DNA of 64,000 bases from Paenibacillus sp. FSL H7-0326 (lineage in GTDB: Bacteria > Bacillota > Bacilli > Paenibacillales > Paenibacillaceae): contig NZ_MPVN01000008.1 of NCBI RefSeq assembly GCF_001955535.1, positions 62,001-126,000 on the forward strand, written 5' to 3'. This document shows positions 41,879 to 51,656 of the stretch, piece after piece. The notes beneath the pieces were generated by a model that had not been told where the DNA came from, did no database searches, and saw only the letters and a list, made by a program, of their open reading frames with translations. Made by a program: the position numbers and the translations under genes. Within the stretch, counting starts at the first letter, position 1. Every line of letters starts with the position of its first letter.

Positions 41879-42379
41879 ATGATAGAAGTAAGTGTTCTCA
41901 TTATAGCGATAGCATTTGCCGTGCTTGTCGTCTTCCTCATTAAAACATTAAAGACAGTTCAGGTGTCCCTTGATAATGTATCAAAGACGCTTCAAGAGGT
42001 TCGGGGAACAATCGACGAACTGGGATATGAAGTGAAACAGACCGTTAGACACGCCAACGATATTACAGCTGACGTTGAACATAAGATGAAGCAGATTGAT
42101 CCGGTTGTGACATCGGTCAAAAACCTGGGAGAGATTTTGACAGAGGTTACTGCTGCTGCGAAGCAAGTATCCACGACGCTTATGAACAAATTCCAGAAGA
42201 AAAAAGAAGGATCGGTGGATACATCGGTAAGCAGAGCAGGAGATTCCAGCTATACGAAGTCGCTGCCTGCGCCTGGCATGACAACACCGACTTTAGCGCA
42301 CCATGACAACAATTCTTCACCAAAGTGGATGAATTATGTAGATATTGCAGCAGACACATGGAGCAGATTCCGCAAATAA
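41879..42379 (+). CDS. DUF948 (YtxG-type) general stress protein
   Basis: 166 residues: one N-terminal helix (SVLIIAIAFAVLVVFLIKTL) followed by a long amphipathic coiled coil (about 22-105, VQVSLDNVSKTLQEVRGTIDELGYEVKQTV) and a Ser/Pro-rich tail. This is the DUF948/YtxG pattern; ytxG in B. subtilis is a sigma-B regulon member. Its promoter here is sigma-B-like. The next gene starts 41 bases downstream on the same strand and is probably co-transcribed. Confidence 0.88.
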   Translation: MIEVSVLIIAIAFAVLVVFLIKTLKTVQVSLDNVSKTLQEVRGTIDELGYEVKQTVRHANDITADVEHKMKQIDPVVTSVKNLGEILTEVTAAAKQVSTTLMNKFQKKKEGSVDTSVSRAGDSSYTKSLPAPGMTTPTLAHHDNNSSPKWMNYVDIAADTWSRFRK

Positions 42380-42420
42380 GATGCCGATAGAAACATGGAG
42401 AAGTAGAAAGGTTGAGGCGA

Positions 42421-42936
42421 ATGTTACGTATGCTCGTATTGATGCTTGCTTTAACAGCTCCTCTTTCCGTTCAACCCGTGGCAACGCAAGGGCAGTCCGT
42501 AGTAAGTGCTGCAGTACAGCCTGCAGCAGAGCGGACTACCTTGGAATCAGACCAAAAGGTTACTTTTGATACAGTGAATGACATCTCTTTATATGACACA
42601 GCTGAAGATCTCGTTGATCAATGCGGGCAGCCAGTGAGTATTGAGCATAATCGACTGCTTGGCAGCAAGGAATATATTTACGATGATATGCTGGTGGGTA
42701 TAAATAATGGCATTGTTCACTATGTTCAAGTGGACAACAAAGCCGGCTATTTAAAGGTGAACAATGAATATATGGAGATGACTCCAAGCAGTATCAGAGC
42801 TACTCTAGGAGAGCCTGATTTCGTAGCGCAAGATGGAGAGGTGTATGTTAGAGACCATCATGCTGTGAAAGTGTATATGAATCCCGATAGCGGCAAATTA
42901 CAGCATGTGGAGTTTTTTGACGAATATTCTTTTTAA
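42421..42936 (+). CDS. Exported protein of unknown function
   Basis: 171 residues from ATG 42421 (GAGG 5 bases upstream; TTG 42412 overlaps the site). Signal peptide MLRMLVLMLALTAPLSVQPVATQG, then a mixed alpha/beta domain with two similar-looking halves (DTAEDLVDQCGQPVSIEHN ... EYIYDDMLVGINNGIVHYVQV and TPSSIRATLGEPDFVAQDG ... HHAVKVYMNPDSGKLQHVEF). I do not recognise a named family. Likely second gene of the DUF948 unit. Confidence 0.8.
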   Translation: MLRMLVLMLALTAPLSVQPVATQGQSVVSAAVQPAAERTTLESDQKVTFDTVNDISLYDTAEDLVDQCGQPVSIEHNRLLGSKEYIYDDMLVGINNGIVHYVQVDNKAGYLKVNNEYMEMTPSSIRATLGEPDFVAQDGEVYVRDHHAVKVYMNPDSGKLQHVEFFDEYSF

Positions 42937-42960
42937 ATGAATTAATTTCTGATATTAGCT

Positions 42961-42985
42961 GTTTCAATGTAGAGAACAAGGGTTA
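42961..42985 (+). promoter_or_regulatory. Sigma-B-like promoter of the YflT-like gene
   Basis: GTTTCA (42961-42966), 13 bases, GGGTTA (42980-42985), 40 bases before the ATG. yflT of B. subtilis is also under sigma-B. Confidence 0.65.
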
Positions 42986-43024
42986 ATATTCAATATGTGA
43001 AAATCTCAAAGGAGCGTGGATACC

Positions 43025-43369
43025 ATGAGTACTACCAATGCAAAGAGCTATGCTAAAGTGGTTGAGAATGGAATTCAAGCGGTTGAGGCGGTAAGAGAGC
43101 TTCGTGAAGCTGGATATACTACAGATCAAATATTCGTCTTGGCGCATGACCCAGATCGAACGGATCGTATTGCGGATAAAGCCAATGCCAAAGAGATCGG
43201 AATTAAGGAGGAAGGGATGTTTGATTCCCTGGCCAATCTGTTCCGTTCACGAGGGGACGAGCTTCGAGCGAAGATCGTTACGATGGGTTATACCGAAGCA
43301 GAAGCTGATTACTATGAGAAAGAACTGGATAAAGGAAAAGTACTCGTTATTGCTAGACGGGGTGAATGA
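43025..43369 (+). CDS. General stress protein 17M-like (YflT) domain protein
   Basis: 114 residues from ATG 43025 (AAGGAG 11 bases upstream; GTG 43016 is too close to it). The opening ...YAKVVENGIQAVEAVRELREAGYTTDQIFVLAHD and the C-terminal MGYTEAEADYYEKELDKGKVLVIARRGE are typical of the YflT/GSP17M heat-stress domain. Cytosolic, no membrane helix. Sigma-B-like promoter upstream; followed by a hairpin. Biochemical role is unknown in the family. Confidence 0.9.
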   Translation: MSTTNAKSYAKVVENGIQAVEAVRELREAGYTTDQIFVLAHDPDRTDRIADKANAKEIGIKEEGMFDSLANLFRSRGDELRAKIVTMGYTEAEADYYEKELDKGKVLVIARRGE

Positions 43370-43412
43370 TATTTTGAAATTGAATATATGGAAATAACAT
43401 ATTTCTATAGCC

Positions 43413-43442
43413 AAGGAATGGGACTAAAAAGTCCCATTCCTT
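43413..43442 (+). terminator. Hairpin after the YflT-like gene
   Basis: AAGGAATGGGACT (43413-43425) pairs perfectly with AGTCCCATTCCTT (43430-43442) around an AAAA loop. The following T tract is poor (CTGTGCG), so termination may be partial. Between here and 43663 there is a TATAAT at 43596-43601 that may serve the next gene; no clear -35. Confidence 0.7.
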
Positions 43443-43662
43443 CTGTGCGTTCAAAAGGGAAAACTATGAAAAATTGGTGAAGAAGCTGAAAATAACAACC
43501 TTAGAAGGAGTGCGTTATTTTATAATAAGAGGGATGCCATCAGGGGTGTAAGCCTATTAACTTTTATTGGGACTGCTCTGAGTTATAAATCGGTGTATAA
43601 TCATTGTTAGTGGAATTTGCAGCACTAATAGTGCATTTGGCTTCTGATAGAAGGAGAGAGCT

Positions 43663-44826
43663 ATGAAAATATTAATTGTTGATGATAATCCTACCAATGT
43701 CATTATTATTCGTGAAATCTTAAAGAAAGAAAATTATCGAGATATTATCACGGCAAGCTCCGCTTTTGAAATGTTTGATGTGCTTGGCATTAAGCTGGGC
43801 GCCGATGTCAGTGCAGATGAGCCTGAGGCGTCTGATATAGACCTCATTCTACTGGATATGATGATGCCGGAGATGGATGGAATTGAGGCCTGTGGTGTCG
43901 TTCAGAACTATCCGCACCTCAAAGATATTCCTATTATTATGGTGACAGCTGTAGGGGATTCCAAGAAACTGGCAGAAGCGCTTGATGTCGGTGCAATGGA
44001 CTATGTGACCAAGCCTATTAATAAAGTTGAGCTGATGGCTCGTATTCGTCTGGCCCTTCGGTTGAAGCAGGAGAAGGATTGGAGAAAAGAAAGAGATAAG
44101 CGTATTCAAGACGAGCTCAAACTGGCGGGCTTGGTACAAAATGCGGTGTTAAGCCCGGCTATAAAGGATCCTCATTTTCACGTTCATGCCTTATACCAGC
44201 CTTCTGCAGAACTGGCTGGGGATTTATACGCTTGGTATCCGCTTGGCAAAGGAAGATACGGCGTGATCCTGCTTGATATGATGGGGCATGGCATTTCTTC
44301 TTCTTTATTCTGCATGTTTATCGCATCCGTATTAAAGGATGCAGTTACTACTTATGTTCAGCCTGACCGGGTTGTCCAAGAGCTGAATCGTAGATTCAAT
44401 CAGCTGTACCTGGAGGAACAGCTGGTTCAATACTATTTTACAGCCATTTATCTTGTGGTAGACACAAATGAAAAGCGTATTGATTATGTAAATGCCGGCC
44501 ATCCGCCTGCCCTGCTGTTTGAGGATGATGGAACCGTGCATGCACTTGATGTGGTTACACATCCGGTAGGACTGTTTGAACAAATGGATGCGAAGATAGA
44601 AACGATATATTACAAAGGCGATAGTCATATCGCGATGTTTACAGACGGATTGCTGGAAGTATATGAAGGTGAGACAGAAGAGCAGCTCACTTATCTGATG
44701 CAGAATTTATCTGGAGATCATACTTGGAATGAGACGGAAATGCGCCGGATTTTTCTGAATGGCAGCGCTCCGAAGGAACATGAAGATGATATTTGCTTGG
44801 TATGGATTACTTTAAAAGGAGAATGA
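43663..44826 (+). CDS. Response-regulator PP2C phosphatase (RsbY/RsbU-like)
   Basis: 387 residues. Receiver domain about 1-125 with acidic pocket VDDN, phospho-acceptor D65 in LILLDMMMPEMDGIE and the K of VTKPINK. A short linker leads to a PP2C/SpoIIE domain (about 180-387) with ELAGDLYAW, LLDMMGHGISSSLF, NAGHPPALLF and MFTDGLLEVYEG metal-binding motifs. This is the RsbY architecture of the Bacillus cereus group, a phosphatase that dephosphorylates RsbV to free sigma-B when its receiver is phosphorylated. The next gene, 4 bases away, encodes a hybrid kinase, and rsbV lies 6.5 kb downstream. Confidence 0.93.
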   Translation: MKILIVDDNPTNVIIIREILKKENYRDIITASSAFEMFDVLGIKLGADVSADEPEASDIDLILLDMMMPEMDGIEACGVVQNYPHLKDIPIIMVTAVGDSKKLAEALDVGAMDYVTKPINKVELMARIRLALRLKQEKDWRKERDKRIQDELKLAGLVQNAVLSPAIKDPHFHVHALYQPSAELAGDLYAWYPLGKGRYGVILLDMMGHGISSSLFCMFIASVLKDAVTTYVQPDRVVQELNRRFNQLYLEEQLVQYYFTAIYLVVDTNEKRIDYVNAGHPPALLFEDDGTVHALDVVTHPVGLFEQMDAKIETIYYKGDSHIAMFTDGLLEVYEGETEEQLTYLMQNLSGDHTWNETEMRRIFLNGSAPKEHEDDICLVWITLKGE

Positions 44827-44830
44827 CAGT

Positions 44831-47800
44831 ATGAAGATACGCACTCGACTGCTTATAGGCTTCAGTGCATTAATGGCAATTTTACTTGTTCTAACCATTG
44901 TCAGTTTTAACACAACCAGCTCCATGCGAACGGAAATCGATGAATTGTACAATGACCGTTATATGAAGACCCGATATACTTCTGGAGTGCGTGCAGATGT
45001 AAATAATATGGCTACCCAGATTGCGACAGCCATAACGAATCCGAATTCGAACTCAACAGAAGTGCTCACTCAAAGGATCGAGGAACTTAAGTCAAATGCT
45101 GCGACACAGCTTGGAGAGGTTTCCGAGCGAGCCACTGAGGCTGAAGAACGCCGTCTGGTTGACCAGGTTGTCGTCAATCTAAGAGAATATACGAGCTATA
45201 CGGATCGTCTTCTGGCTTTGCTGGAATCAGGAGAATATGCGGCAGCTACCAACCTTCGGACAAACACGGGAACGGTTGCCCAGCAAGAAGTATTGGATAT
45301 ATTAACCGAGCTCAACAATTACCAGGATCTATTAATTGATGATCAGATCCAGGAGGCTAATAACGAGATGAACCGGTCTATCCAGTTGCTTACTGTGCTG
45401 CTGGTTACCGGCTTGCTTGTCGCCTTAGGGGTTATATTATGGGTGATTCCAAGTATAACCAAGGGCCTGAATACAGTTTCAATGATGATCCAGAGCTTCG
45501 GCAAGGGAAGATTTCGGACAATCAAGCGGATCCAGGTCAAGTCCAAGGACGAAATTGGACAGATTGCGCATGTGTTTAAAGATATAGCCAAAGATTTAGA
45601 AGAGAAACAGCGGATTGAACAGGATTACTTGAGAGCTCAAGAGGATCAGAGCTGGTTAAATGCCAATATGGCCCGAATTACGGAAATGCTGCGCGGTATT
45701 AATTCAACTCATGAAGTGGCACAGCTGTTCATTAATGAATTTGCACCTATTTTGACGGCAAAATACGGAGCTGTATACCTTCATGACGAGAATAAGCATC
45801 CTGAGGAGCTCAGACGCTACGGAGCGTATGCTTTTGACGACAGCAATACAGAATGCAGCCGCTCTTTTAAGATAGGGGAAGGCTTAATTGGTCAGTGCGC
45901 GCTTGATAAAAAAGTGATTGAACTGACTGAAGCACCGGAGGGGTATTTGTCCATTGGATCGAGTCTTGGCTCTGCCAAGCCGGCCAGCATATTGATCCAG
46001 CCTGTACTATTCGAAGATGAAGTACTAGGTGTAGTCGAAATTGCTTCCTTTGAAGCTTTCTCAAGTCTGCAAAAGGCTTTGTTTGATCAGCTCGTTAACA
46101 ATATGGGTATCATTATTAACAATATTAATAGACGTATGCGTGTGGAAGAGCTGCTTCGTGAGTCTCAGACATTGACAGAGGAACTTCAAGTGCAATCTGA
46201 AGAACTGCAGACCCAGCAGGAGGAGCTTCGTCGTTCGAATGAGAACCTCGGTGAGCAGGCAGAGGAGCTTAAGCGCTCTGAAGAGCTCCTTCAACGCCAG
46301 CAGGAAGAGCTGGAGCATTTCAACACCGAATTGCTTGCGAAGACGAGAGCTCTCGAAGAGCAAGTACAGCAGGTGGAAGAGAAAAATGAACAGATTGAAG
46401 AGACGAAGCGGCAGCTGGAGCAGCAAGCCATGCAGCTCTCGATCACTTCCAAATATAAATCCGAGTTCTTGGCGAATATGTCTCATGAGCTTCGGACTCC
46501 GCTGAACAGCTTGCTTATTCTGTCGCAGCTTCTCACGGAGAACAAAGAAGGGAATCTATCGGATAAACAGAAGGAATATGCACAAACCATCTATATGTCC
46601 GGTGCGGACCTCTTGAAGATGATCGATGAAATTCTGGACCTGTCAAAAGTCGAGTCTGGAAAGATGGATATTAATCATGAAAAAGTCAGCCTGCAGGATC
46701 TGCGCAATTTCGTTCAGCAGAACTTTGCACCGGTTGCACTTAGCAAGGATTTGAAGCTGGCATTTGAAGTCAAAGATGAGCTGCCAGAGAGCTTCATAAC
46801 GGATGGACATCGGGTGAAGCAGGTACTGCGGAACCTCTTATCCAATGCGTTCAAATTTACTTCAGAGGGCTCGATTACGGTCAGCATGAGACAAGCGGAC
46901 GATTCAGAGCTGCCTCATTATATTGATATGGATGTACCTTTCCTGGCTATTTCAGTGAATGATACAGGCATTGGCATCGCTCCGGACAAAAAAGATCTGA
47001 TCTTTGAAGCCTTCCAGCAGGTGGATGGAACGACCAGCCGCAAATATGGAGGGACCGGTCTTGGACTGTCCATCAGTCGTGAGCTGGCTCGTCTCCTTGG
47101 CGGGGAGATTATGCTGGATTCTACAGAAGGCAAGGGCAGCACATTTACTCTGTATCTCCCTCTGCTTACAGATGCTAAGCTGGGAGAGCAGCGGGAGCTT
47201 CCGGTTGAACAAGGCGAGGCTGCAGCTGCACAAGAATCCAGAGGTCGTTACCTGCCGCAAGGAAGATCCGTGCTGAATGCTGTGCAGAGTGAGGCCATAT
47301 CACAGATCGCATCCTCAACGACAGTAATTAATAACATCAAGGATGATCGGGATACGATTAAAGAAGGCGATCGGGTGATGCTGATCATTGAGGATGATCC
47401 GAAATTTGCGAATATTCTGATGGATATGACGCGTGCCCGCGGATTTAAGGCGTTGGTTGCTCTGCAGGGTGATGTAGGACTGGATACAGCGAAGGAGTAT
47501 ATCCCCGATGCAATTATTCTTGATATTCAGCTTCCGGTCATGGATGGATGGGCTGTGCTTAACGAACTCAAGGCGAACTTGTCGACCCGTCATATCCCGG
47601 TACATGTCATTTCGGTTATTGATGACATCAAGCAAGGCTTGATGATGGGGGCTATCGCTTATCTGAAGAAGCCGTCTACTCGAGAAGCGCTGGATAACGC
47701 TTTTTCACACATTGAATCCTATATTGATAAATCATTGAAGCGACTACTCATTGTAGAAGATGATGCCATTCAGAGAAATGCCATTATAGAGCTTATAGAT

Positions 47801-48541
47801 CATGATGATGTAGCAATAACTGCGGTGTCTACAGGTAGAGAAGCGCTGGATGAACTAAGGAATGTGAAGTATGACTGTATGGTTCTTGACCTAATGCTCA
47901 CCGATATGACGGGATTTGAACTTCTTGATCAAGTAAGGGATAATGCAAGCCTGAATGATCTTCCGATTATTATTTATACAGGCAAGGAGCTCGACAGCAA
48001 AGAGGAACTGGAGCTTCGCAAGTATGCGGAATCCATCATTATTAAGGACGTCAAATCGCCAGAACGTTTGCTGGATGAGACAACCTTGTTCCTGCATCGG
48101 GTAGAAGCCAATCTTCCTGAAGATAAGAGACAGATTCTGCAAAATCTGTACAACAAGGAAACTTTATTTGAAGGTAAACGAATATTGCTCGTAGATGACG
48201 ATATCCGAAATGTATTTGCTCTATCCAGCGTTCTTGAAGGGTATCGAATGGAAGTCACATTTGCCGAGAATGGCAGAGAAGCACTTGAAATTCTCGAGCG
48301 TGATCAAGGATATGATCTGGTGTTGATGGACATGATGATGCCGGAGATGGATGGTTACGAGGCAATGAGAAGAATTAGAGAAATGCCTGAATTTGATAAG
48401 CTGCCGATTATTGCCCTTACAGCCAAAGCGATGAAGGATGATCGCAGCAAATGTATAGAAGCGGGTGCTTCTGATTATGTGAAAAAACCGATTCAAACCG
48501 ATCAATTATTATCTCTAATGAGGGTTTGGCTGTATTCATAA
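44831..48541 (+). CDS. Hybrid sensor kinase with HAMP, GAF and three receiver domains (RsbK-like)
   Basis: 1236 residues. Two membrane helices (about 8-28 and 187-210) flank an extracytoplasmic helical sensor; then HAMP (about 210-262), GAF (about 285-435), a long Gln/Glu-rich coiled coil (about 440-545), HisKA with H552 in SHELRTPLNS, HATPase with N-box NLLSNAFKFT, DTGIGI and GGTGLGL, and three receivers with D898, D1020 and D1167. It starts 4 bases after the REC-PP2C gene. RsbK of B. cereus is a similar multi-sensor hybrid kinase that phosphorylates RsbY; here the third receiver looks most canonical (LMDMMMPEMDG). Confidence 0.92.
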   Translation: MKIRTRLLIGFSALMAILLVLTIVSFNTTSSMRTEIDELYNDRYMKTRYTSGVRADVNNMATQIATAITNPNSNSTEVLTQRIEELKSNAATQLGEVSERATEAEERRLVDQVVVNLREYTSYTDRLLALLESGEYAAATNLRTNTGTVAQQEVLDILTELNNYQDLLIDDQIQEANNEMNRSIQLLTVLLVTGLLVALGVILWVIPSITKGLNTVSMMIQSFGKGRFRTIKRIQVKSKDEIGQIAHVFKDIAKDLEEKQRIEQDYLRAQEDQSWLNANMARITEMLRGINSTHEVAQLFINEFAPILTAKYGAVYLHDENKHPEELRRYGAYAFDDSNTECSRSFKIGEGLIGQCALDKKVIELTEAPEGYLSIGSSLGSAKPASILIQPVLFEDEVLGVVEIASFEAFSSLQKALFDQLVNNMGIIINNINRRMRVEELLRESQTLTEELQVQSEELQTQQEELRRSNENLGEQAEELKRSEELLQRQQEELEHFNTELLAKTRALEEQVQQVEEKNEQIEETKRQLEQQAMQLSITSKYKSEFLANMSHELRTPLNSLLILSQLLTENKEGNLSDKQKEYAQTIYMSGADLLKMIDEILDLSKVESGKMDINHEKVSLQDLRNFVQQNFAPVALSKDLKLAFEVKDELPESFITDGHRVKQVLRNLLSNAFKFTSEGSITVSMRQADDSELPHYIDMDVPFLAISVNDTGIGIAPDKKDLIFEAFQQVDGTTSRKYGGTGLGLSISRELARLLGGEIMLDSTEGKGSTFTLYLPLLTDAKLGEQRELPVEQGEAAAAQESRGRYLPQGRSVLNAVQSEAISQIASSTTVINNIKDDRDTIKEGDRVMLIIEDDPKFANILMDMTRARGFKALVALQGDVGLDTAKEYIPDAIILDIQLPVMDGWAVLNELKANLSTRHIPVHVISVIDDIKQGLMMGAIAYLKKPSTREALDNAFSHIESYIDKSLKRLLIVEDDAIQRNAIIELIDHDDVAITAVSTGREALDELRNVKYDCMVLDLMLTDMTGFELLDQVRDNASLNDLPIIIYTGKELDSKEELELRKYAESIIIKDVKSPERLLDETTLFLHRVEANLPEDKRQILQNLYNKETLFEGKRILLVDDDIRNVFALSSVLEGYRMEVTFAENGREALEILERDQGYDLVLMDMMMPEMDGYEAMRRIREMPEFDKLPIIALTAKAMKDDRSKCIEAGASDYVKKPIQTDQLLSLMRVWLYS

Positions 48542-48612
48542 TCTGTATTCGTGGGTAAGTATGTTAGAATACACCCAATTTGATCGAAATTTAGTAAGGA
48601 AGTGGGAAGGTA

Positions 48613-49485
48613 ATGACATCCTGGGATGAAACACACAGAGAAGTTTCGGCGGACGACAAGCCGATCATTAAGGAACGCGAGCAAATTGAAATTGAATTGT
48701 TAATGGAAGGAATACACAGCTATTATGGATATGACTTCCGAAATTATGCACTCCCTTCCCTGACACGGAGAATTCTTCATCATGTGAATGCGGAGCGTTT
48801 GAAATCTATATCGGAGCTGCAGCATCAGGTGCTCCACAACCGGGAAGCATTCAAACGTTTAGTGCAAAGCTTGTCTATTCCTGTAACTGAAATGTTTCGT
48901 GATCCCAGTTTGTTCAAGACGTTCCGCGAGAAAGTAATACCCGTATTAAGGACGTATCCTTATATCCGAATATGGCACGCTGGCTGTTCGACGGGGGAGG
49001 AAGTCTATTCGATGGCTATCTTGCTGCATGAGGAGGGGTTATATGAGAAATCCCGTATTTATGCAACAGATATGAATGAGCGTTCTCTCCAGCAGGCTAA
49101 AGAAGGGGTGTACGGCATAGAGAAAATGAAGCTGTATACCAAAAATTATTTGGAGGCCGGCGGTACCGGTGTCTTTTCGGAATATTACACGGCACGCTAC
49201 AATTCGGTCATGTTCCATCCTTTTTTGAGACGGAATATCATTTTTGCAGAGCATAACCTGGCGACGGATCGTTCTTTTAACGAATTTAACGTTATATTCT
49301 GTAGAAATGTCATGATCTATTTCAATGATGAGCTGCGTAATCATGTTCATGGCCTGTTCCATGAGAGTCTGAGCCATTTTGGAATTTTAGTATTAGGAGC
49401 GAAGGAATCTATCCACTTTTCAGGCTATAGTGATGATTATGAATCGATGGACCGGGTTGAAAAAATATATCGCAAGGTGAAATAA
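48613..49485 (+). CDS. CheR-type protein methyltransferase (RsbM-like)
   Basis: 290 residues. N-terminal helical domain (SYYGYDFRNYALPSLTRRILHHV) and SAM-binding domain with IWHAGCSTGEEVYSMAILL, YATDMNERSL and the FNVIFCRNVMIYF motif of CheR enzymes. CheR methylates glutamates in sensor proteins. No chemotaxis genes are nearby; it sits between two hybrid kinases in the sigma-B cluster. In B. cereus a CheR-type enzyme, RsbM, methylates RsbK and damps sigma-B activity, so that role is the best inference here. Confidence 0.9.
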   Translation: MTSWDETHREVSADDKPIIKEREQIEIELLMEGIHSYYGYDFRNYALPSLTRRILHHVNAERLKSISELQHQVLHNREAFKRLVQSLSIPVTEMFRDPSLFKTFREKVIPVLRTYPYIRIWHAGCSTGEEVYSMAILLHEEGLYEKSRIYATDMNERSLQQAKEGVYGIEKMKLYTKNYLEAGGTGVFSEYYTARYNSVMFHPFLRRNIIFAEHNLATDRSFNEFNVIFCRNVMIYFNDELRNHVHGLFHESLSHFGILVLGAKESIHFSGYSDDYESMDRVEKIYRKVK

Positions 49486-49505
49486 ACGCGGGGGGTTAGG
49501 TTGTT

Positions 49506-51149
49506 ATGGTCATGGGGGCTCAAGAACCGATTCATATTCTGCTTGTAGATGACCGCCCTGAGAATTTGCTTGCGCTTGAAGCGGTGCTTGAGAGTGAGCA
49601 TTATGTTCTCGTAAAGGCGACTTCGGGGGAAGAAGCACTGAGGAGTCTTCTTAAGCATGAATTTGCCGTCATCGTTCTCGATGTCCAGATGCCTGGGCTT
49701 GACGGAATAGAGACCGCAAAGTTGATTAAAGCAAGAGACAAAACCAAGGATATTCCAATTATTTTTATATCGGCTAACAGCAAAGAGGCAGAGCATCTAT
49801 TCGCCGGATATTCAGCGGGTGCGATCGATTATATGGTTAAACCGTTTATTCCACAGATTCTAAAGTCCAAGATTGAAGGATTTGTAGAGATGTATCTGTC
49901 GAACAAGCGGCTCAAGACCCAATCCATGCTGCTTCAGCAAAAGACGATGGAGCTGGAGCGGATTAATAAGGAATTGATTGAAGCGAAAGAGGCTGCTGAG
50001 ATTGCTGCACATGCCAAGACCGAATTTCTGGCTATCATGAGTCATGAGATTCGAACGCCGATGAATGGGGTTATCGGTATGATTGATCTCCTGATGGAGA
50101 CCGATCTCGCGGAAGAACAACAGGAATACACCCAAATTATTAGAAGCAGTGCAGATGCATTGGTAAGCATCATCAACGATATTTTGGACTTTACCAAAAT
50201 GGAGTCTGGCAAAATGGAGCTGGAACGACAGCCATTTGACTTATCCAGCTGTATTCAGGAAGTGCTCAATTTGTTCCAGGTTGATGCGTCCAAGAAAAAT
50301 CTCGAGCTTGTTTATTTCATCGATGAGAAGATACCGCCTGTTCTTTACGGAGATATGACCAGACTTCGCCAAGTTCTGATTAATTTAATCAGCAATGCAG
50401 TGAAGTTTACAGAACAAGGAGGAGTGTATATCATCTCTTCGCTTAAACAGGTCGAGAATGGGGTCTATACTCTGGAGTTCACCGTGAAGGATACGGGAAT
50501 TGGAATTCCGGAGGAGAAGGTGCATCATTTGTTCCAGCCGTTCTCTCAATTGGATTCCTCTATGACTCGAAAATACGGAGGAACAGGCTTAGGCCTGGCT
50601 ATATGCAAAAACCTGGTTGAGATGATGAATGGTCATATTTACATTGATACAACTGAGGAACGGGGAGCATCCTTTGTATTCACCGTGGAAATGACGCCTT
50701 ATGATCATCATGGCAAAGAGGAAGAGTGCCGAGAACTTCAAGCGCGTAATCACGCAGAGAAGGATTCCTCGGCAAATGTGCTGGTCGTTGATGATCATCC
50801 GATCAATCAAAAGCTGATGGTAAGTATGCTCGGCAAGCTGGGCTTGTCCTCTGATATTGCTGAAGACGGTCAGCAGGCATTAGATATGATACAGAAGTAT
50901 AAGTATGATCTGATATTTATGGATCTGCAGATGCCTGTGATGGATGGGCTCGAAAGTACACGTCGCATTCGTAAAGAGTTGAATGGAATCCATTATCCAA
51001 CGATTGTTGCGATGACTGCAAATGTGATGGATGGAGTTCAGCAGCGATGTCTTGCTGCCGGAATGGATGATTATATAAGCAAGCCTGTCAAAATGGGCAG
51101 TGTAAAACAGAAACTGGCTCAACTCCAAAGGGTCGGAAATGGCGTGTAA
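49506..51149 (+). CDS. Hybrid histidine kinase, REC-HisKA-HATPase-REC
   Basis: 547 residues, soluble. Receiver 1 (about 8-125, D59 in IVLDVQMPGLDG), coiled linker, HisKA with H180 in MSHEIRTPMNG, HATPase with LINLISNAVKFT, DTGIGI and GGTGLGL, then receiver 2 (about 420-540, D473 in IFMDLQMPVMDG). The first start codon is GTG/ATG close to GGGGGGTTAGG. Having a receiver before the kinase suggests that it takes input from another kinase, perhaps the 44831 protein, making a multi-step relay. It lies directly before rsbV. Confidence 0.9.
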   Translation: MVMGAQEPIHILLVDDRPENLLALEAVLESEHYVLVKATSGEEALRSLLKHEFAVIVLDVQMPGLDGIETAKLIKARDKTKDIPIIFISANSKEAEHLFAGYSAGAIDYMVKPFIPQILKSKIEGFVEMYLSNKRLKTQSMLLQQKTMELERINKELIEAKEAAEIAAHAKTEFLAIMSHEIRTPMNGVIGMIDLLMETDLAEEQQEYTQIIRSSADALVSIINDILDFTKMESGKMELERQPFDLSSCIQEVLNLFQVDASKKNLELVYFIDEKIPPVLYGDMTRLRQVLINLISNAVKFTEQGGVYIISSLKQVENGVYTLEFTVKDTGIGIPEEKVHHLFQPFSQLDSSMTRKYGGTGLGLAICKNLVEMMNGHIYIDTTEERGASFVFTVEMTPYDHHGKEEECRELQARNHAEKDSSANVLVVDDHPINQKLMVSMLGKLGLSSDIAEDGQQALDMIQKYKYDLIFMDLQMPVMDGLESTRRIRKELNGIHYPTIVAMTANVMDGVQQRCLAAGMDDYISKPVKMGSVKQKLAQLQRVGNGV

Positions 51150-51236
51150 ACTCTTTTACTTGAATCAATTTCACGATCCCTTTTTAATGATTCATGAAAT
51201 TGATCCGCTTCTGAAATATTTTCCAAGCACAGATTT

Positions 51237-51261
51237 GTTTCACTAGATAAATAGGTGGTTA
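51237..51261 (+). promoter_or_regulatory. Sigma-B-like promoter of rsbV-rsbW-sigB
   Basis: GTTTCA (51237-51242), 13 bases, TGGTTA (51256-51261), 38 bases before the rsbV ATG. It would give the positive autoregulation known for sigB operons. Confidence 0.6.
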
Positions 51262-51298
51262 ATCATTATAGAAATAATTTTTGGGAGAGAGATGTCTA

Positions 51299-51637
51299 AT
51301 GAATACAAATAAAAATGACAAGTTTAAAGCAGAGACAGAAGTCAATAATAGCACTTGTACAGTTTATTTGAGCGGAGAGCTGGACCTCTCCGTTGCTCCA
51401 GACTTCAGAAGTACGATGGAGCCCCTTGTGGCAAATACAAATCAAAGCTTGATTGTGAATCTGAAAGATCTGAAATACATTGATAGTACGGGGATCGGAA
51501 TTTTGTTGTCTATTCTAAAAGCAAGACATGCAAAAGATGCCTCATTCATGGTGGAAGAGGTTCCTGGAAATATACAAAAGCTGTTTGACATGACAGGCAT
51601 AACTAAATTCTTTGTCCCTCAGGAGAACTCCCAATAG
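51299..51637 (+). CDS. rsbV: Anti-anti-sigma factor RsbV
   Basis: 112-residue STAS-domain protein. The phosphorylatable serine lies in the strand-turn KYIDSTGIGILLS (about S63). When dephosphorylated by the PP2C it binds RsbW and releases SigB. ATG 51299 follows GGGAGAGAG; the TTG at 51281 is within the site region. It begins the compact rsbV-rsbW-sigB operon (19-base gap, then 4-base overlap). Confidence 0.95.
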   Translation: MNTNKNDKFKAETEVNNSTCTVYLSGELDLSVAPDFRSTMEPLVANTNQSLIVNLKDLKYIDSTGIGILLSILKARHAKDASFMVEEVPGNIQKLFDMTGITKFFVPQENSQ

Positions 51638-51656
51638 GAAAGGATCGAAGAAAAGA

